Shown here: piece after piece, positions 7,160 through 16,128 of the stretch
Layout of the letters: every line of letters starts with the position of its first letter
Position numbering within the stretch: position 1 is the stretch's first letter
Assembly: GCA_021166685.1 (NCBI GenBank)
Contig: JAJPEU010000007.1
Span: forward strand, 233,555 to 297,554
Length of the DNA stretch: 64,000 bases
Source: Sulfurovum sp.
GTDB lineage: Bacteria > Campylobacterota > Campylobacteria > Campylobacterales > Sulfurovaceae
Reading direction: 5' to 3'
Made by a program: the position numbers and the translations under genes
The notes under the pieces: generated by a model
Told to the model about the DNA's origin: nothing
Databases searched by the model: none
Seen by the model: only the letters and a program-made list of their open reading frames with translations

Positions 7160-8548
7160 CTATTTTATACAGACTGTTGCTTTTTGTATACGCGCAATCG
7201 TTTCATCTACACCTAAAATCGCCATGATCTCGTCCATCCCCGCACCCGTCATGGAGCCAAGAAGGCTGACGCGAAGCGGCATGCCTATCTTTCCGAAGCC
7301 TATTTGTTTATCTTCTACGAGTCTCTGCATAACGGCATGATAATCAACAGGTAAATGCAGCGGTTTTTCCCAATTTTGAAGTAAATGTACAAAATCTTCC
7401 AAAATCTCTTTGGTATCTTCTTTGAAAGCTTTTTTTGTATCTTTCTCATCATAATTTTGCGGCGCATTTAAAATAAGATGGATTTGGTCTGCAAGTTCTA
7501 CCAATGTTTTGCCCCGCTCCTTGGTGGCATCAAGCAGCAATTCACGTTTGTCGTGCTCTTCTATGTGCACTCCATACTCCTTGAGTACAATGGCTAATTT
7601 CGCATTTGGCATATTTTTGATGTAGTGCGCATTAAGCCATAAAAGCTTATCAAGATTGTAATTTGAGGCGCTCTTATTGAGATCGTTGGGATCAAAAAGC
7701 GCTATCATCTCCTCGATACTGAAAATTTCTTGGTCTTTATGGCTCCAGCCAAGACGCACCAAAAAGTTAAGCAGTGCTTCGGGCAGATACCCCAGCGCCT
7801 TATACTCCATCACATCCGTTGCCCCGTCTCTTTTGGAAAGTTTTTTCCCTTGCTCATTATTGATCATCGCAACATGGTAAAAGTTTGGTATTTTAAACCC
7901 CAGCGCTTTATACACAACGATCTGCTTAGGGGTATTGTACAAATGGTCATCCCCCCTGATCACATCCGTAAGCCCCATCAATGCATCATCCACAGCTACA
8001 ACAAAGTTATACGTCGGAATTCCGTCGCTTCTGGCGATGATAAAATCATCCACTTCGCTTCCTGCAATACTGATCTCGCCTTTGACGCCGTCGGTGAACT
8101 CTATCATTCCGCTCTCGGGCGCTTTGATGCGGATCACCGGCTCAACGCCCTGAGGCGGCGTGCCTGTAAAATTACGGTATCTGCCGTCATATCTTGGCCG
8201 TTCTTTTCTTGCCGTCTGCTCTTCTCTGAGCGTATCAAGCTCTTCTTTGCTCATATAGCATCGATAGGCTTTACCTTCCGCCAAAAGATAATCGATATAC
8301 TTTTTATAGATATCCAACCGCTTTGACTGATAGACCACTTCGCCCTCATAACTCATCCCTACCCATTCAAACGCCTGGATGATCGCCTCCAGCGCCTCTT
8401 CGCTGTTGCGCGCCATATCGGTATCTTCGATACGCAGTCTAAACGTGCCGCCCGTATGTTTGGCATAAAGCCAGGAAAAAAGTGCCGTACGAAGCCCGCC
8501 GATGTGAAGGTACCCTGTCGGTGAAGGAGCAAAACGTGTTACAGTCAT
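7160..8548 (-). CDS. gltX: Glutamyl-tRNA synthetase
   Basis: A 462-residue class I aminoacyl-tRNA synthetase charging glutamate. The HIGH-type motif is HIGG (about residues 15-18, after RFAPSPTGYL) and the KMSKS-type motif is KLSKRDG. The C-terminal anticodon-binding half is normal in length. Of two close ATG codons, 8548 is preferred because TAAGG lies about seven bases ahead of it; 8554 is the alternative. Campylobacterota often carry two GltX paralogs, one favouring tRNA-Gln; which one this is cannot be told here. Confidence 0.95.
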   Translation of the reverse strand: MTVTRFAPSPTGYLHIGGLRTALFSWLYAKHTGGTFRLRIEDTDMARNSEEALEAIIQAFEWVGMSYEGEVVYQSKRLDIYKKYIDYLLAEGKAYRCYMSKEELDTLREEQTARKERPRYDGRYRNFTGTPPQGVEPVIRIKAPESGMIEFTDGVKGEISIAGSEVDDFIIARSDGIPTYNFVVAVDDALMGLTDVIRGDDHLYNTPKQIVVYKALGFKIPNFYHVAMINNEQGKKLSKRDGATDVMEYKALGYLPEALLNFLVRLGWSHKDQEIFSIEEMIALFDPNDLNKSASNYNLDKLLWLNAHYIKNMPNAKLAIVLKEYGVHIEEHDKRELLLDATKERGKTLVELADQIHLILNAPQNYDEKDTKKAFKEDTKEILEDFVHLLQNWEKPLHLPVDYHAVMQRLVEDKQIGFGKIGMPLRVSLLGSMTGAGMDEIMAILGVDETIARIQKATVCIK

Positions 8549-8610
8549 AATCATGCCTTAATAGAATAAAATAAATCAAATTGTAGCGAAGTTGTGGTTA
8601 AAGAGGATTG

Positions 8611-8880
8611 TCACTCTTCATCCTCGGCACTTTTCGATTTAACATCATTTTGGATATTTTCGGCCGTACGCGGCCCGATTCCCTTTACCCTTTGAAGGTC
8701 GTCAAACGATTTAAATTTTTCTTTGCTGCGTTCACTGATGATCGCATCCGCTTTGACTTCGCCAATACCCTTGATCGCCATCAACTCTTCTTTGGATGCA
8801 CCGTTGAGATCACTTAAACTCATACCAAATACTGATGTAGCCATGCATACCAATGATGCTAAAATTATCTTTTTAAACAT
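8611..8880 (-). CDS. Secreted helix-hairpin-helix protein (ComEA-like)
   Basis: An 89-residue protein with a cleavable signal peptide (about 1-20, ending VFG) and a tandem helix-hairpin-helix domain: MAIKGIGEVKADAII and LQRVKGIGPRTAENI. That combination is seen in ComEA-like DNA-binding proteins of the periplasm used in DNA uptake. The ATG at 8880 is preceded by AAAGGAGAGGGA. It lies 62 bases upstream of gltX on the same strand and may be cotranscribed. A role in competence is inferred from domain content only. Confidence 0.82.
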   Translation of the reverse strand: MFKKIILASLVCMATSVFGMSLSDLNGASKEELMAIKGIGEVKADAIISERSKEKFKSFDDLQRVKGIGPRTAENIQNDVKSKSAEDEE

Positions 8881-8960
8881 TCCCTCTCCTTTGGTTTTTA
8901 TTGTTACACGAAAAATATTGTACCTAAGATTCTCTTGCAAACCCTCTCTTATTCGCTTTC

Positions 8961-8989
8961 TTGATACCGTTTATGTTTTATGCTAAAAT
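8961..8989 (+). promoter_or_regulatory. Promoter of the WecA/MraY-like gene
   Basis: TTGATA (8961-8966) and TAAAAT (8984-8989) separated by exactly 17 bases, preceded by TG at the -10. A transcript would start near 8997, which rules out the longer reading frame beginning at 8961 and supports the ATG at 9012. Confidence 0.75.
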
Positions 8990-9011
8990 GCATCCAAAAC
9001 AAAAGGCGAAC

Positions 9012-10028
9012 ATGATGTTTGAGAGCAAATGGGTTTATATCGGTGTTTTCTTTCTCTCATTGGCAATACAATTTTTAGTCATCCGCCTTTCTCATAGATA
9101 TCATTTTTTTATCGACCAGCATAAAACAAACGAACCCCAAAAATTTCATACGTCCGCCACCCCAAGAGCGGGGGGCATCGGTATCTTTTTAGGTGCAGTT
9201 TTTCTGGCGGCCACCCCCTTGGGATGGAAACTCATTTTTTCGATTCTGCTGGCTTTTTTAAGCGGAATCTTTGAGGATTTTCATCGTTCTATCAAGCCAA
9301 AAACACGCCTTATGCTCCAGCTTGTCTCGGCAGCAGCCGGCATTTTTTTGACACATTCAATCGTCAGCTATCTAGGGATGGGCATTTACCTGCCGTACTG
9401 GCTTGCAGTACTCTTTAGCATTTTTAGCATTGTGGGGCTCATGAATGCTGTCAATATCATTGACGGCTTTAACGGCCTTGCATCCGGGATTACACTGCTG
9501 ATATTGCTTTCTTTTGGGATTACTTCGCGGAATGTGGGAGAAGATGAACTGTGGCATATTATTATGATTGTTGTTGCTGCGGTTATCAGTTTCTTCTTGG
9601 TTAATTTTCCAAAAGGAAAAATTTTTCTTGGCGACGGAGGCGCTTATATGCTTGGATTTATCGTGGCGCTTATAGGTATTTTTCTGGCCGGCCATTATAC
9701 TGCGGTAAGCCCTTGGTATATTTTGGCCGTTCTTGTTTATCCCGTCTGGGAAGTGCTTTTCTCAATCTATCGCAAAATTCGCGCAGGACGTTCCCCTTTG
9801 GAACCCGATGGCTACCATATGCATATGCTGATCTATAAACATATTACGAAAAACAACCCCAAAACATCGCTTTTTATCCTGCTTGGCTGTTCACCGTTTA
9901 TTCTGCTGCCGACACTCTATGCGCACAACTCTATGGCTAATTTTGTAACGGTTTTACTTTTTGTAATGTGCTATATGCTTTTGTATAATGCACTACACAA
10001 AAAAGAAACAGTAACATTCACCAACTAG
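9012..10028 (+). CDS. WecA/MraY-like polyprenyl-phosphate sugar-1-phosphate transferase
   Basis: A 338-residue polytopic membrane enzyme of glycosyltransferase family 4 (MraY/WecA) that moves a sugar-1-phosphate from a UDP-sugar to undecaprenyl phosphate, the first step of lipid-linked glycan assembly. Motifs seen: ATPRAGGIGIF near the N-terminus, the acidic FEDFHRSIKP loop, NIIDGFNGLASG, FLGDGGAYMLGF, and HMHMLIYK, the His motif of the WecA group. The doublet ATG at 9012/9015 follows AAAAGGCGAAC. It converges on pglB with no gap between stop codons and is probably the initiator for the adjacent glycan locus. Confidence 0.87.
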   Translation: MMFESKWVYIGVFFLSLAIQFLVIRLSHRYHFFIDQHKTNEPQKFHTSATPRAGGIGIFLGAVFLAATPLGWKLIFSILLAFLSGIFEDFHRSIKPKTRLMLQLVSAAAGIFLTHSIVSYLGMGIYLPYWLAVLFSIFSIVGLMNAVNIIDGFNGLASGITLLILLSFGITSRNVGEDELWHIIMIVVAAVISFFLVNFPKGKIFLGDGGAYMLGFIVALIGIFLAGHYTAVSPWYILAVLVYPVWEVLFSIYRKIRAGRSPLEPDGYHMHMLIYKHITKNNPKTSLFILLGCSPFILLPTLYAHNSMANFVTVLLFVMCYMLLYNALHKKETVTFTN

Positions 10029-12137
10029 CTATTTTTTTAACTTGTAAATCCTGCTATACGGCGATGAAACAACCAGCTCAAACAAGTCGGCATCATATTT
10101 GCCCAAGATAAACATCTGCACATAGGCAGACTCGAACGTTTGGCTGTCCAACACCAAAAACTGCCCATAACTCTGCAGATAGATCACCACATGCTCTGCA
10201 TCGGCATGATAGTGTTGAGATTGCAGTTTTATCTCCCCTTCATTGGTATTTTGCGTAACGATAAACTGTTTCACTTCTTTTTTATCCGCTCCAAAAAGAA
10301 GCTCCCCTTTTTGAGCATCAAATTGGATGCCGTTTGCAAAGATTACTTTCCCGTTGTCGTTTTTAACCGCCCGCGTGGGATAAAAAACCACCTCTCTTTC
10401 GGGCTTCCCTGTTGTCAGGTCTAAGTTGCCAAAGAGCATGACGGTAGGGAAAATGCTCATCATCCTGTAAGGAAGGTAAAGGTAGATCTCCCTTGTTTTG
10501 ACAGGAAGCGTGTATGCCGGGTCTTCGAGCTCTGCTAAAAGCACATTGGGGTCAAGCTGGTCTTTTTGTTTGTTTTTAAAAAGGGTATCGGCCGTTTCGG
10601 CATACCCTGAGCTTACGTACGTCTCTACTGCCAAACGGCTTAAATTGGCTGCCAGATCGGGCGAAGCAGTCTGAAGGATCTTGGAGATGATAAAATTGTC
10701 ATTCTGATGCTTTCCGCCGTCTATGAGCGTATTGGTATCAGAATAAAACCAGATAGGATAGCCGTAATCCCACCACGCCAGCGTATAATCGTTTGTATCT
10801 GCTATCGCATCAAGCTTTGCAAGATCGTCAACTTCGGCCTTGTTGAGCACGGTAGGCACTTTGTAGCCGACAATATGGATGATATTGGGGTAAAGCATCG
10901 CAGCGGTTGCCAATGCGGCAAAACCATACTTAAGTTTTTTGCCTTTCAAAAAATCTCCGATCGCAAAAAAAAGATACACTGCCGACATTGCAGCCATGGG
11001 TACCGCATACACCGTAAACCGCAACCCCCCAAAGAGAGCAAACATCCCGATCCCCACCAGCGGCAGCGCCAGTATAAATACCCTATGGCGCAGCACAAGG
11101 ACGATGTACCCGATGAGCGCCAAAACCAAACCAAGCTGTGAGCCGGAAATGCGCTGGGCAAATACAGAAAAAGGAATCTGCCCTGCTTCCCTTATCGTTT
11201 GCACAACGGAATAAAAATGCAACCCTTCGGTTTTTGTTCCCGTGGAGAGATAATTGGCCACTTTGGAAAGTATGATCCCAAACACATTGCCGAAAACCAA
11301 AAAGAGCACAAACAAAACCCCTGTTATAAGCATCAATTTTTTTTGCTCCAACGATACCCGCTGCACTGCAAGATAGAGCCCTGCCACCACTGCAATTTTC
11401 ACTATATAGCTAAAAGGCGCCGCCAAAGGAAAAGGCAAAAGCGAAACAAATACCAAGACCAAGGAAAGATAGGTTGTATTTTCATTGCGATGATAAAAGA
11501 TCATATAAAGCGCATACATCATGCCCATCGCATACACGACCGAAAGCCCCTGGTCGTACAAGAAAGGATACACCGAGATAGCCAATGCCGCATAGAGCGC
11601 CGACTTCAGATCAAAATCGATCGTGCTTTTCATCAAGAAAAAAAGGATAAACATCGGAGCCATCGCCGAGAACATATCGGTGTCATAGTATCCGACCATC
11701 GTACGGTTATAATAGCTTACCGTGACCGCTCCCAGCAGCGCTGCAAAAAATCCCCATAGTGTCTGATTAAAAAGCCTGGCGGTCAAGATGATGGGGATCA
11801 CTACCAAGCTCGAGATGACGGCAGGCATATAGAGTATGATCGTCTCAAAACTAAACGGGGTGATCTGAGCAAAAAGAGTAGTAAAAAACACCAGGCCAAA
11901 CCCTGACATATCCGGAATCCGCGGGTTGCTCTGGTGCATATCCCATAACGCCTGCTGCGCCCCGGCAGCGAAAAAGTACCCGTCGTTGGTGTTAATCATA
12001 AGCTGACCGTTCCAGTAAAAGCTTGGGTTGTCCTGAAACTGCCATATCCATATCATACGGATCAAAAAACTGAAGGCATAGGCCATTATCATGTATGCAA
12101 ATAATACTTTTGCACTTATTTTGTTTTCATTCCCCAT
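10029..12137 (-). CDS. pglB: Oligosaccharyltransferase PglB (STT3 family)
   Basis: A 702-residue integral membrane enzyme that transfers a lipid-linked glycan to Asn in D/E-x-N-x-S/T sequons in the periplasm. Catalytic features are all visible: Asp52 in NTNDGYFFA, the DxD motif at 152-154 (GYYDTDMF), Glu317 in the TIRE segment (TIxE motif) and WWDYG at 455-459, followed by a soluble C-terminal domain. About a dozen membrane segments precede it. It is the last gene of the long leftward glycan unit. The neighbours differ from the C. jejuni pgl locus: there are no bacillosamine genes and no PglK-type ABC flippase, so the glycan should be different. Confidence 0.95.
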   Translation of the reverse strand: MGNENKISAKVLFAYMIMAYAFSFLIRMIWIWQFQDNPSFYWNGQLMINTNDGYFFAAGAQQALWDMHQSNPRIPDMSGFGLVFFTTLFAQITPFSFETIILYMPAVISSLVVIPIILTARLFNQTLWGFFAALLGAVTVSYYNRTMVGYYDTDMFSAMAPMFILFFLMKSTIDFDLKSALYAALAISVYPFLYDQGLSVVYAMGMMYALYMIFYHRNENTTYLSLVLVFVSLLPFPLAAPFSYIVKIAVVAGLYLAVQRVSLEQKKLMLITGVLFVLFLVFGNVFGIILSKVANYLSTGTKTEGLHFYSVVQTIREAGQIPFSVFAQRISGSQLGLVLALIGYIVLVLRHRVFILALPLVGIGMFALFGGLRFTVYAVPMAAMSAVYLFFAIGDFLKGKKLKYGFAALATAAMLYPNIIHIVGYKVPTVLNKAEVDDLAKLDAIADTNDYTLAWWDYGYPIWFYSDTNTLIDGGKHQNDNFIISKILQTASPDLAANLSRLAVETYVSSGYAETADTLFKNKQKDQLDPNVLLAELEDPAYTLPVKTREIYLYLPYRMMSIFPTVMLFGNLDLTTGKPEREVVFYPTRAVKNDNGKVIFANGIQFDAQKGELLFGADKKEVKQFIVTQNTNEGEIKLQSQHYHADAEHVVIYLQSYGQFLVLDSQTFESAYVQMFILGKYDADLFELVVSSPYSRIYKLKK

Positions 12138-12151
12138 TCGCTTAGTATCCT

Positions 12152-12973
12152 TTAAATTTTTCTTAAAATATTATACACTTTTTTCAATACATAAACCGGC
12201 AACAGCCTTGGAACAGCTCTTAGCAAAACATTTCTCATATATTCATATTTTGACAAAAAGCCTAATTCTCTTGCATTTTTTTGAAAATAACATTCGTTTT
12301 TAAAGTAAGACCATCCCTGTCTGCGCAGTATCATATCGCGGCCCGTTCTGGCATGGACCAAAATATCGTTTATGTTTGCAAATTGATATCTTTTTTGCAG
12401 CAAACGTATCCATAAAAAGTAGTCTTCAAACCCGTTCATCGGCATATAATTGCCGACCTCTTTAACCGCACTTTTTCGGAATATCACCGTCATATGGTTG
12501 ATCGGGTTTCGATATTTGGCATAAGATACGACATCCTCATGCATAAGCGGAGGCTTTCGTTCTCCTGTAGATCGGGACATGGCATCATCAAATTCGGATA
12601 TCCATGCTCCAAGTACATCCACAGCAGGATGTTCTGATAAAAATTCTATCTGTTTTTCGAAACGCTCAGGAGTGGCGATATCATCCCCGTCCATCCTGGC
12701 TATCCACTCATACCGGCAGGCATCCACCCCTTTGGCCAACGCGATTCCCAATCCGGCATTTTTTTCCAATACAACGATCGTATAGGGGATCGATGCGTTG
12801 CTAGCGTGCCGCGCTATCACTGCGTCAAGCTCATCGGTCAAAGGGCCGTCTTTGACAAGAACGATCTCGTCGGATTTTAACGTTTGATTTTCTAAGCTCA
12901 ATAGTGCTTGATCTAGAAAAATTGGATTTTCTTTATAGTATACAGGTACTAATACGGAAAAATCCATATGCAT
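12152..12973 (-). CDS. Glycosyltransferase family 2
   Basis: A 273-residue GT-A fold glycosyltransferase. It begins FSVLVPVYYKE, has EIVLVKDG and the metal-binding DxD-type motif MDGDDIATPERF, then the acceptor part with GFEDYFLWIRLL. It should add one sugar to the lipid-linked glycan at the cytoplasmic face. The start at 12973 (AAAGG seven bases upstream) is used; a second ATG lies two codons on. It stands 14 bases ahead of pglB in the same operon. Donor sugar is unknown. Confidence 0.87.
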   Translation of the reverse strand: MHMDFSVLVPVYYKENPIFLDQALLSLENQTLKSDEIVLVKDGPLTDELDAVIARHASNASIPYTIVVLEKNAGLGIALAKGVDACRYEWIARMDGDDIATPERFEKQIEFLSEHPAVDVLGAWISEFDDAMSRSTGERKPPLMHEDVVSYAKYRNPINHMTVIFRKSAVKEVGNYMPMNGFEDYFLWIRLLQKRYQFANINDILVHARTGRDMILRRQGWSYFKNECYFQKNARELGFLSKYEYMRNVLLRAVPRLLPVYVLKKVYNILRKI

Positions 12974-13011
12974 AATATAACCTTTATATATTTTTTAAAT
13001 TTATAATAATA

Positions 13012-14046
13012 TTAATACTCAAAACTGGCTTTTTGAGCAAACTTTTTTTCAAAATAGTCTATCAAACAATCAATAATAATATCTTCATCTTCAAGTTTAT
13101 ACTCATCAAAATAAGCAAGAAAATTATACCTGTCTGACTCAATCTGTTTAAATAGTTTATTCAAATCATCTATTGTTTTAACTTTGGCAATAAGTCCGTC
13201 ATTATGATAGTAGGGTGTAAAATTCTCCGTCACAAGATGATAATAACGGTAGATATATTGGTTCAAATCATTAGCGCTTCTAAATCTATTTCGTGAACAT
13301 TTCTGCATTGAATCATGAAATAATTCATGAACTTTTTTAATCGATGAAAAATTATAAGGCTGATGAAAATGCCAATGCGTTATAAAAAAGTACTTCTTCC
13401 AAACTTTTAACAATAGATAATTGCTAAGCTTGCCTAACCGTGGATAGGAATGATCAAATAATACATTTTTTGGATTCTTTATTTTATCCGGACTGCTTAT
13501 CTTATTGATTAGGGCAATATTATTGTTTAATGACTTAACCCACGTTGAACTATCTCTTAGTATTTGATAGATCATATTACGCGGTATCCAGCCATGTATC
13601 AAAAAATCAACAGGTTTACCATTTTTGAAGAACCTCTCTTCTGTAAGCGGATTTAATATGATAAAGTCATCATTAAGGTATACAAAATGTTCACTCACCC
13701 CTTTCAAATTTGCAAGATTCATTTCAATAGACGGCGAACTAAAGATCGGAAGGTCATTCGTATCAAAATAGAGCTCATCATGAGTTGCCAAATTGATCTT
13801 CGGGTGCTCGAAATTTATCCAGTCAGGCCTATGACCTTCTGTAATCAAATGAATTTTATTATACCACGGACAATACTTTTCAATACTTCTTAGGGCATAT
13901 TTCAACGTATTGGTATCTCTATACCTGATAACTCCTGTATCCTTATTGTAGTCAGCCAATAAAGGTTTTGCGTATTTTTGTTTTTTGCGTTGCCAATCAG
14001 GATCATTGGCATCAACCCATGGCAATACAAAATCTATTTTTTCCAT
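13012..14046 (-). CDS. Stealth-family sugar-phosphate transferase (copy 1)
   Basis: A 344-residue protein of the Stealth family (conserved regions CR1-CR4), enzymes that transfer hexose-1-phosphate to build phosphodiester-linked glycans, as in capsular polysaccharides and GlcNAc-1-phosphotransferase. CR1 is IDFVLPWVDANDPDW (residues 4-18), CR2 contains YRDTNTLKYALRSIEKYCPW, CR3 contains HFVYLNDDFIILNPL with the acidic pair. The C-terminus ends KASFEY. It resembles the second Stealth gene at 15097-16116 and is separated from it by one GT4 gene. The region is visibly A+T-rich. Confidence 0.88.
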   Translation of the reverse strand: MEKIDFVLPWVDANDPDWQRKKQKYAKPLLADYNKDTGVIRYRDTNTLKYALRSIEKYCPWYNKIHLITEGHRPDWINFEHPKINLATHDELYFDTNDLPIFSSPSIEMNLANLKGVSEHFVYLNDDFIILNPLTEERFFKNGKPVDFLIHGWIPRNMIYQILRDSSTWVKSLNNNIALINKISSPDKIKNPKNVLFDHSYPRLGKLSNYLLLKVWKKYFFITHWHFHQPYNFSSIKKVHELFHDSMQKCSRNRFRSANDLNQYIYRYYHLVTENFTPYYHNDGLIAKVKTIDDLNKLFKQIESDRYNFLAYFDEYKLEDEDIIIDCLIDYFEKKFAQKASFEY

Positions 14047-14049
14047 TTA

Positions 14050-15096
14050 TTAAACCTTCATCAGCATATTATAAACTTTTAAATAATTTTCTGCCATTTT
14101 TTCTGTTGTATAATTTGCCACAAACTTTTCATAGGCCCTATTTATCATTGCTTCATTATGGCTTGAAACATCTTTTATCGCACTGATTAAACTTTGTATA
14201 TCCTCTAACGTAAAAAATCTTACCTCTTTATCGGTAAACAGTTCCCTGAATATCGGTATATCTGAACATACCACAGGTTTTTTATATCTTACTATTTCTT
14301 GCAGTGCAAGAGAAAAACCTTCAGACCTTGGAGAAACAACAAAAAGATCCATTTCACTGATAAATGTTTTAATATCCGAATGGTATCCTAAAAATTTCAC
14401 CCTATCCAAAACTTTCAGCTGATCAGCCAGTTTTTTAAGATTGTTTGATTCTTCTGTTTCTTTGCCTACAATATAAAATGTGTAAGCCGGAAGCTCTGGC
14501 AGTGCCTTGACAACTTGATCTATTCCTTTCCTGCGATTAATGCCTCCGGCTGATGCGATGGCCCCAATTTTGATCATCTCCTGGTTATTTCTGTCTTTCT
14601 TTGTGACAATCGATTCCGCCTGAGGGATTCCGTTATAGACATATGTTATATTTTTATTTCTCCAAAACTTACGATAATACTCCACCGCATCTTGTGAGAG
14701 TGTTACAACCTGATCATGTCGTGATGTCATCAGATTCCAAAGTTTTACCAAAAAAAAAGACTTTATTTTTCCATAGTTGAAAGCAAGGTCTTCTTTGACA
14801 TAATTATGGAGCGTTGTGACAGTTTTTGTTGTATGGATATCATTTTGATGCCACCATATATAAGCATCAGGTTTCAATCCATGGGTATGCACAATATCAT
14901 ATTTGTCAAATTTGATTTTATCGAACAAGCTGATGCAATATGTTGGAACATCAAAAATAAGCAATTCTCTATTTGCAGGCACATTAAAATAATAAACATC
15001 TATCGTATGCTCTTTGGAAAGCATTTTTACCAATTGATGCACAACTTTAACCGGACCACTGTTGGCCAAGGAGGGTACAATATATGCTATTTTCAT
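14050..15096 (-). CDS. Glycosyltransferase family 4 (GT-B)
   Basis: A 348-residue retaining glycosyltransferase. The N-terminal acceptor domain starts KIAYIVPSLANSGPVKVVHQL; the C-terminal donor domain has the family E-x7-E type segment in SPRSEGFSLALQEIVRYKKPVV (split here for length: SPRSEGF and ALQEIV). It lies between two Stealth genes, abutting one (stop and start at 15096/15097) and three bases from the other. It probably adds a sugar to the same glycan that the Stealth enzymes decorate or extend. Donor unknown. Confidence 0.87.
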   Translation of the reverse strand: MKIAYIVPSLANSGPVKVVHQLVKMLSKEHTIDVYYFNVPANRELLIFDVPTYCISLFDKIKFDKYDIVHTHGLKPDAYIWWHQNDIHTTKTVTTLHNYVKEDLAFNYGKIKSFFLVKLWNLMTSRHDQVVTLSQDAVEYYRKFWRNKNITYVYNGIPQAESIVTKKDRNNQEMIKIGAIASAGGINRRKGIDQVVKALPELPAYTFYIVGKETEESNNLKKLADQLKVLDRVKFLGYHSDIKTFISEMDLFVVSPRSEGFSLALQEIVRYKKPVVCSDIPIFRELFTDKEVRFFTLEDIQSLISAIKDVSSHNEAMINRAYEKFVANYTTEKMAENYLKVYNMLMKV

Positions 15097-16116
15097 TTAT
15101 ATCTCAAAACTTGATTTTTCAGGCAATATTGTTTCAAATGCCGCTTTGATGATTGTTTTAGCTTCTTCAAGCTCTTCCTCTGTTTGAATACCCTCCCCAT
15201 CGTTTAGGCAGATCATCGAATATTTTTTGGCTGTAATGAGACGGGTAATATTTCCGGAGCGAAGCTTATCCATATCTAAGGTCACATATTGCGTATCTTT
15301 CATAGAGATAGGTACAAAATTTCCTTTTATGAGCTGCCAATAGCGGAAAAGGTATTGATTGACATCATTGCAATTTCGAAATCTTGAAGCCGAAGTCTGC
15401 TCCAAGATCTCTTTTTCTTTTTCCCATATCTCTTCAAAGGTGGATTTAAGAAAAGGCTGTGGCTGATGATGATCTACAAATCCCGTGAATCTTGGCCAGG
15501 GAAGCAAAAAAAACGATCTGAACAGTTCTTTCCCGTACGCGATATGGAACCATTTTGAAAGGTTTTTTTTCAAAACTGTTTTTTTATCAAAATGCCTATT
15601 GAGTATCTCCAGATTATTTAAAACAAAATGGCCGACACCTGAGGAAGAGGAGAGCGTATTCATGATGCATGCATCAGTTGGCAAACCATTTTGAAAAAAT
15701 CTCTCCGGAGAAAGTTTTGAAGTTATAAAAAAATCATCATTCAAAAAAACAAACTGTTCAGAAAGATCTTGAATACGATTCAAATTTATCTCCAATGGAT
15801 TTGCATTAAAAACCGGGAGATATTTTTCATCAATATAATCTTTATGGTTCACAATATTCAATTTGGGATGATCTGTATTTAACCATTGAGGCACGTGCCC
15901 CCAAGTAACAAAATGAATCTTTCTTACCCATGGTGTGTACTCTTCAAAAGCTCTAAAAATATACTGTAAATTATCCCAATCTCTAAAACGCGTTTTTCTC
16001 TTGTCCCCACTATTTATTTCAGAATACTGAGCTATTTCTTCTTTCCATTTTGGATCATTTCCGTCAACCCAAAGGATTACAAAGTCAATTTGTATACTTT
16101 CATTTTTCAATTTCAC
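15097..16116 (-). CDS. Stealth-family sugar-phosphate transferase (copy 2)
   Basis: A 339-residue paralog of the Stealth protein at 13012-14046. CR1 reads IDFVILWVDGNDPKW (about residues 9-23), CR2 TRFRDWDNLQYIFRAFEEY, and CR3 QFVFLNDDFFITSKL. It ends KSSFEI, close to KASFEY of copy 1. Predicted to transfer a sugar-1-phosphate to the growing glycan, giving a phosphodiester link. Gaps to both neighbours are 0 and 12 bases, so it is in the same transcript. The level of identity to copy 1 looks moderate, so the pair is likely ancient or separately acquired. Confidence 0.87.
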   Translation of the reverse strand: MKLKNESIQIDFVILWVDGNDPKWKEEIAQYSEINSGDKRKTRFRDWDNLQYIFRAFEEYTPWVRKIHFVTWGHVPQWLNTDHPKLNIVNHKDYIDEKYLPVFNANPLEINLNRIQDLSEQFVFLNDDFFITSKLSPERFFQNGLPTDACIMNTLSSSSGVGHFVLNNLEILNRHFDKKTVLKKNLSKWFHIAYGKELFRSFFLLPWPRFTGFVDHHQPQPFLKSTFEEIWEKEKEILEQTSASRFRNCNDVNQYLFRYWQLIKGNFVPISMKDTQYVTLDMDKLRSGNITRLITAKKYSMICLNDGEGIQTEEELEEAKTIIKAAFETILPEKSSFEI

Positions 16117-16128
16117 AACAATATACCT

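Noticed and set aside
10707..11759. Long reading frames on the plus strand opposite pglB
   Set aside because: They have no recognisable domains, biased composition (Arg/His/Lys/Gln-rich) and lie fully inside a well-supported gene.
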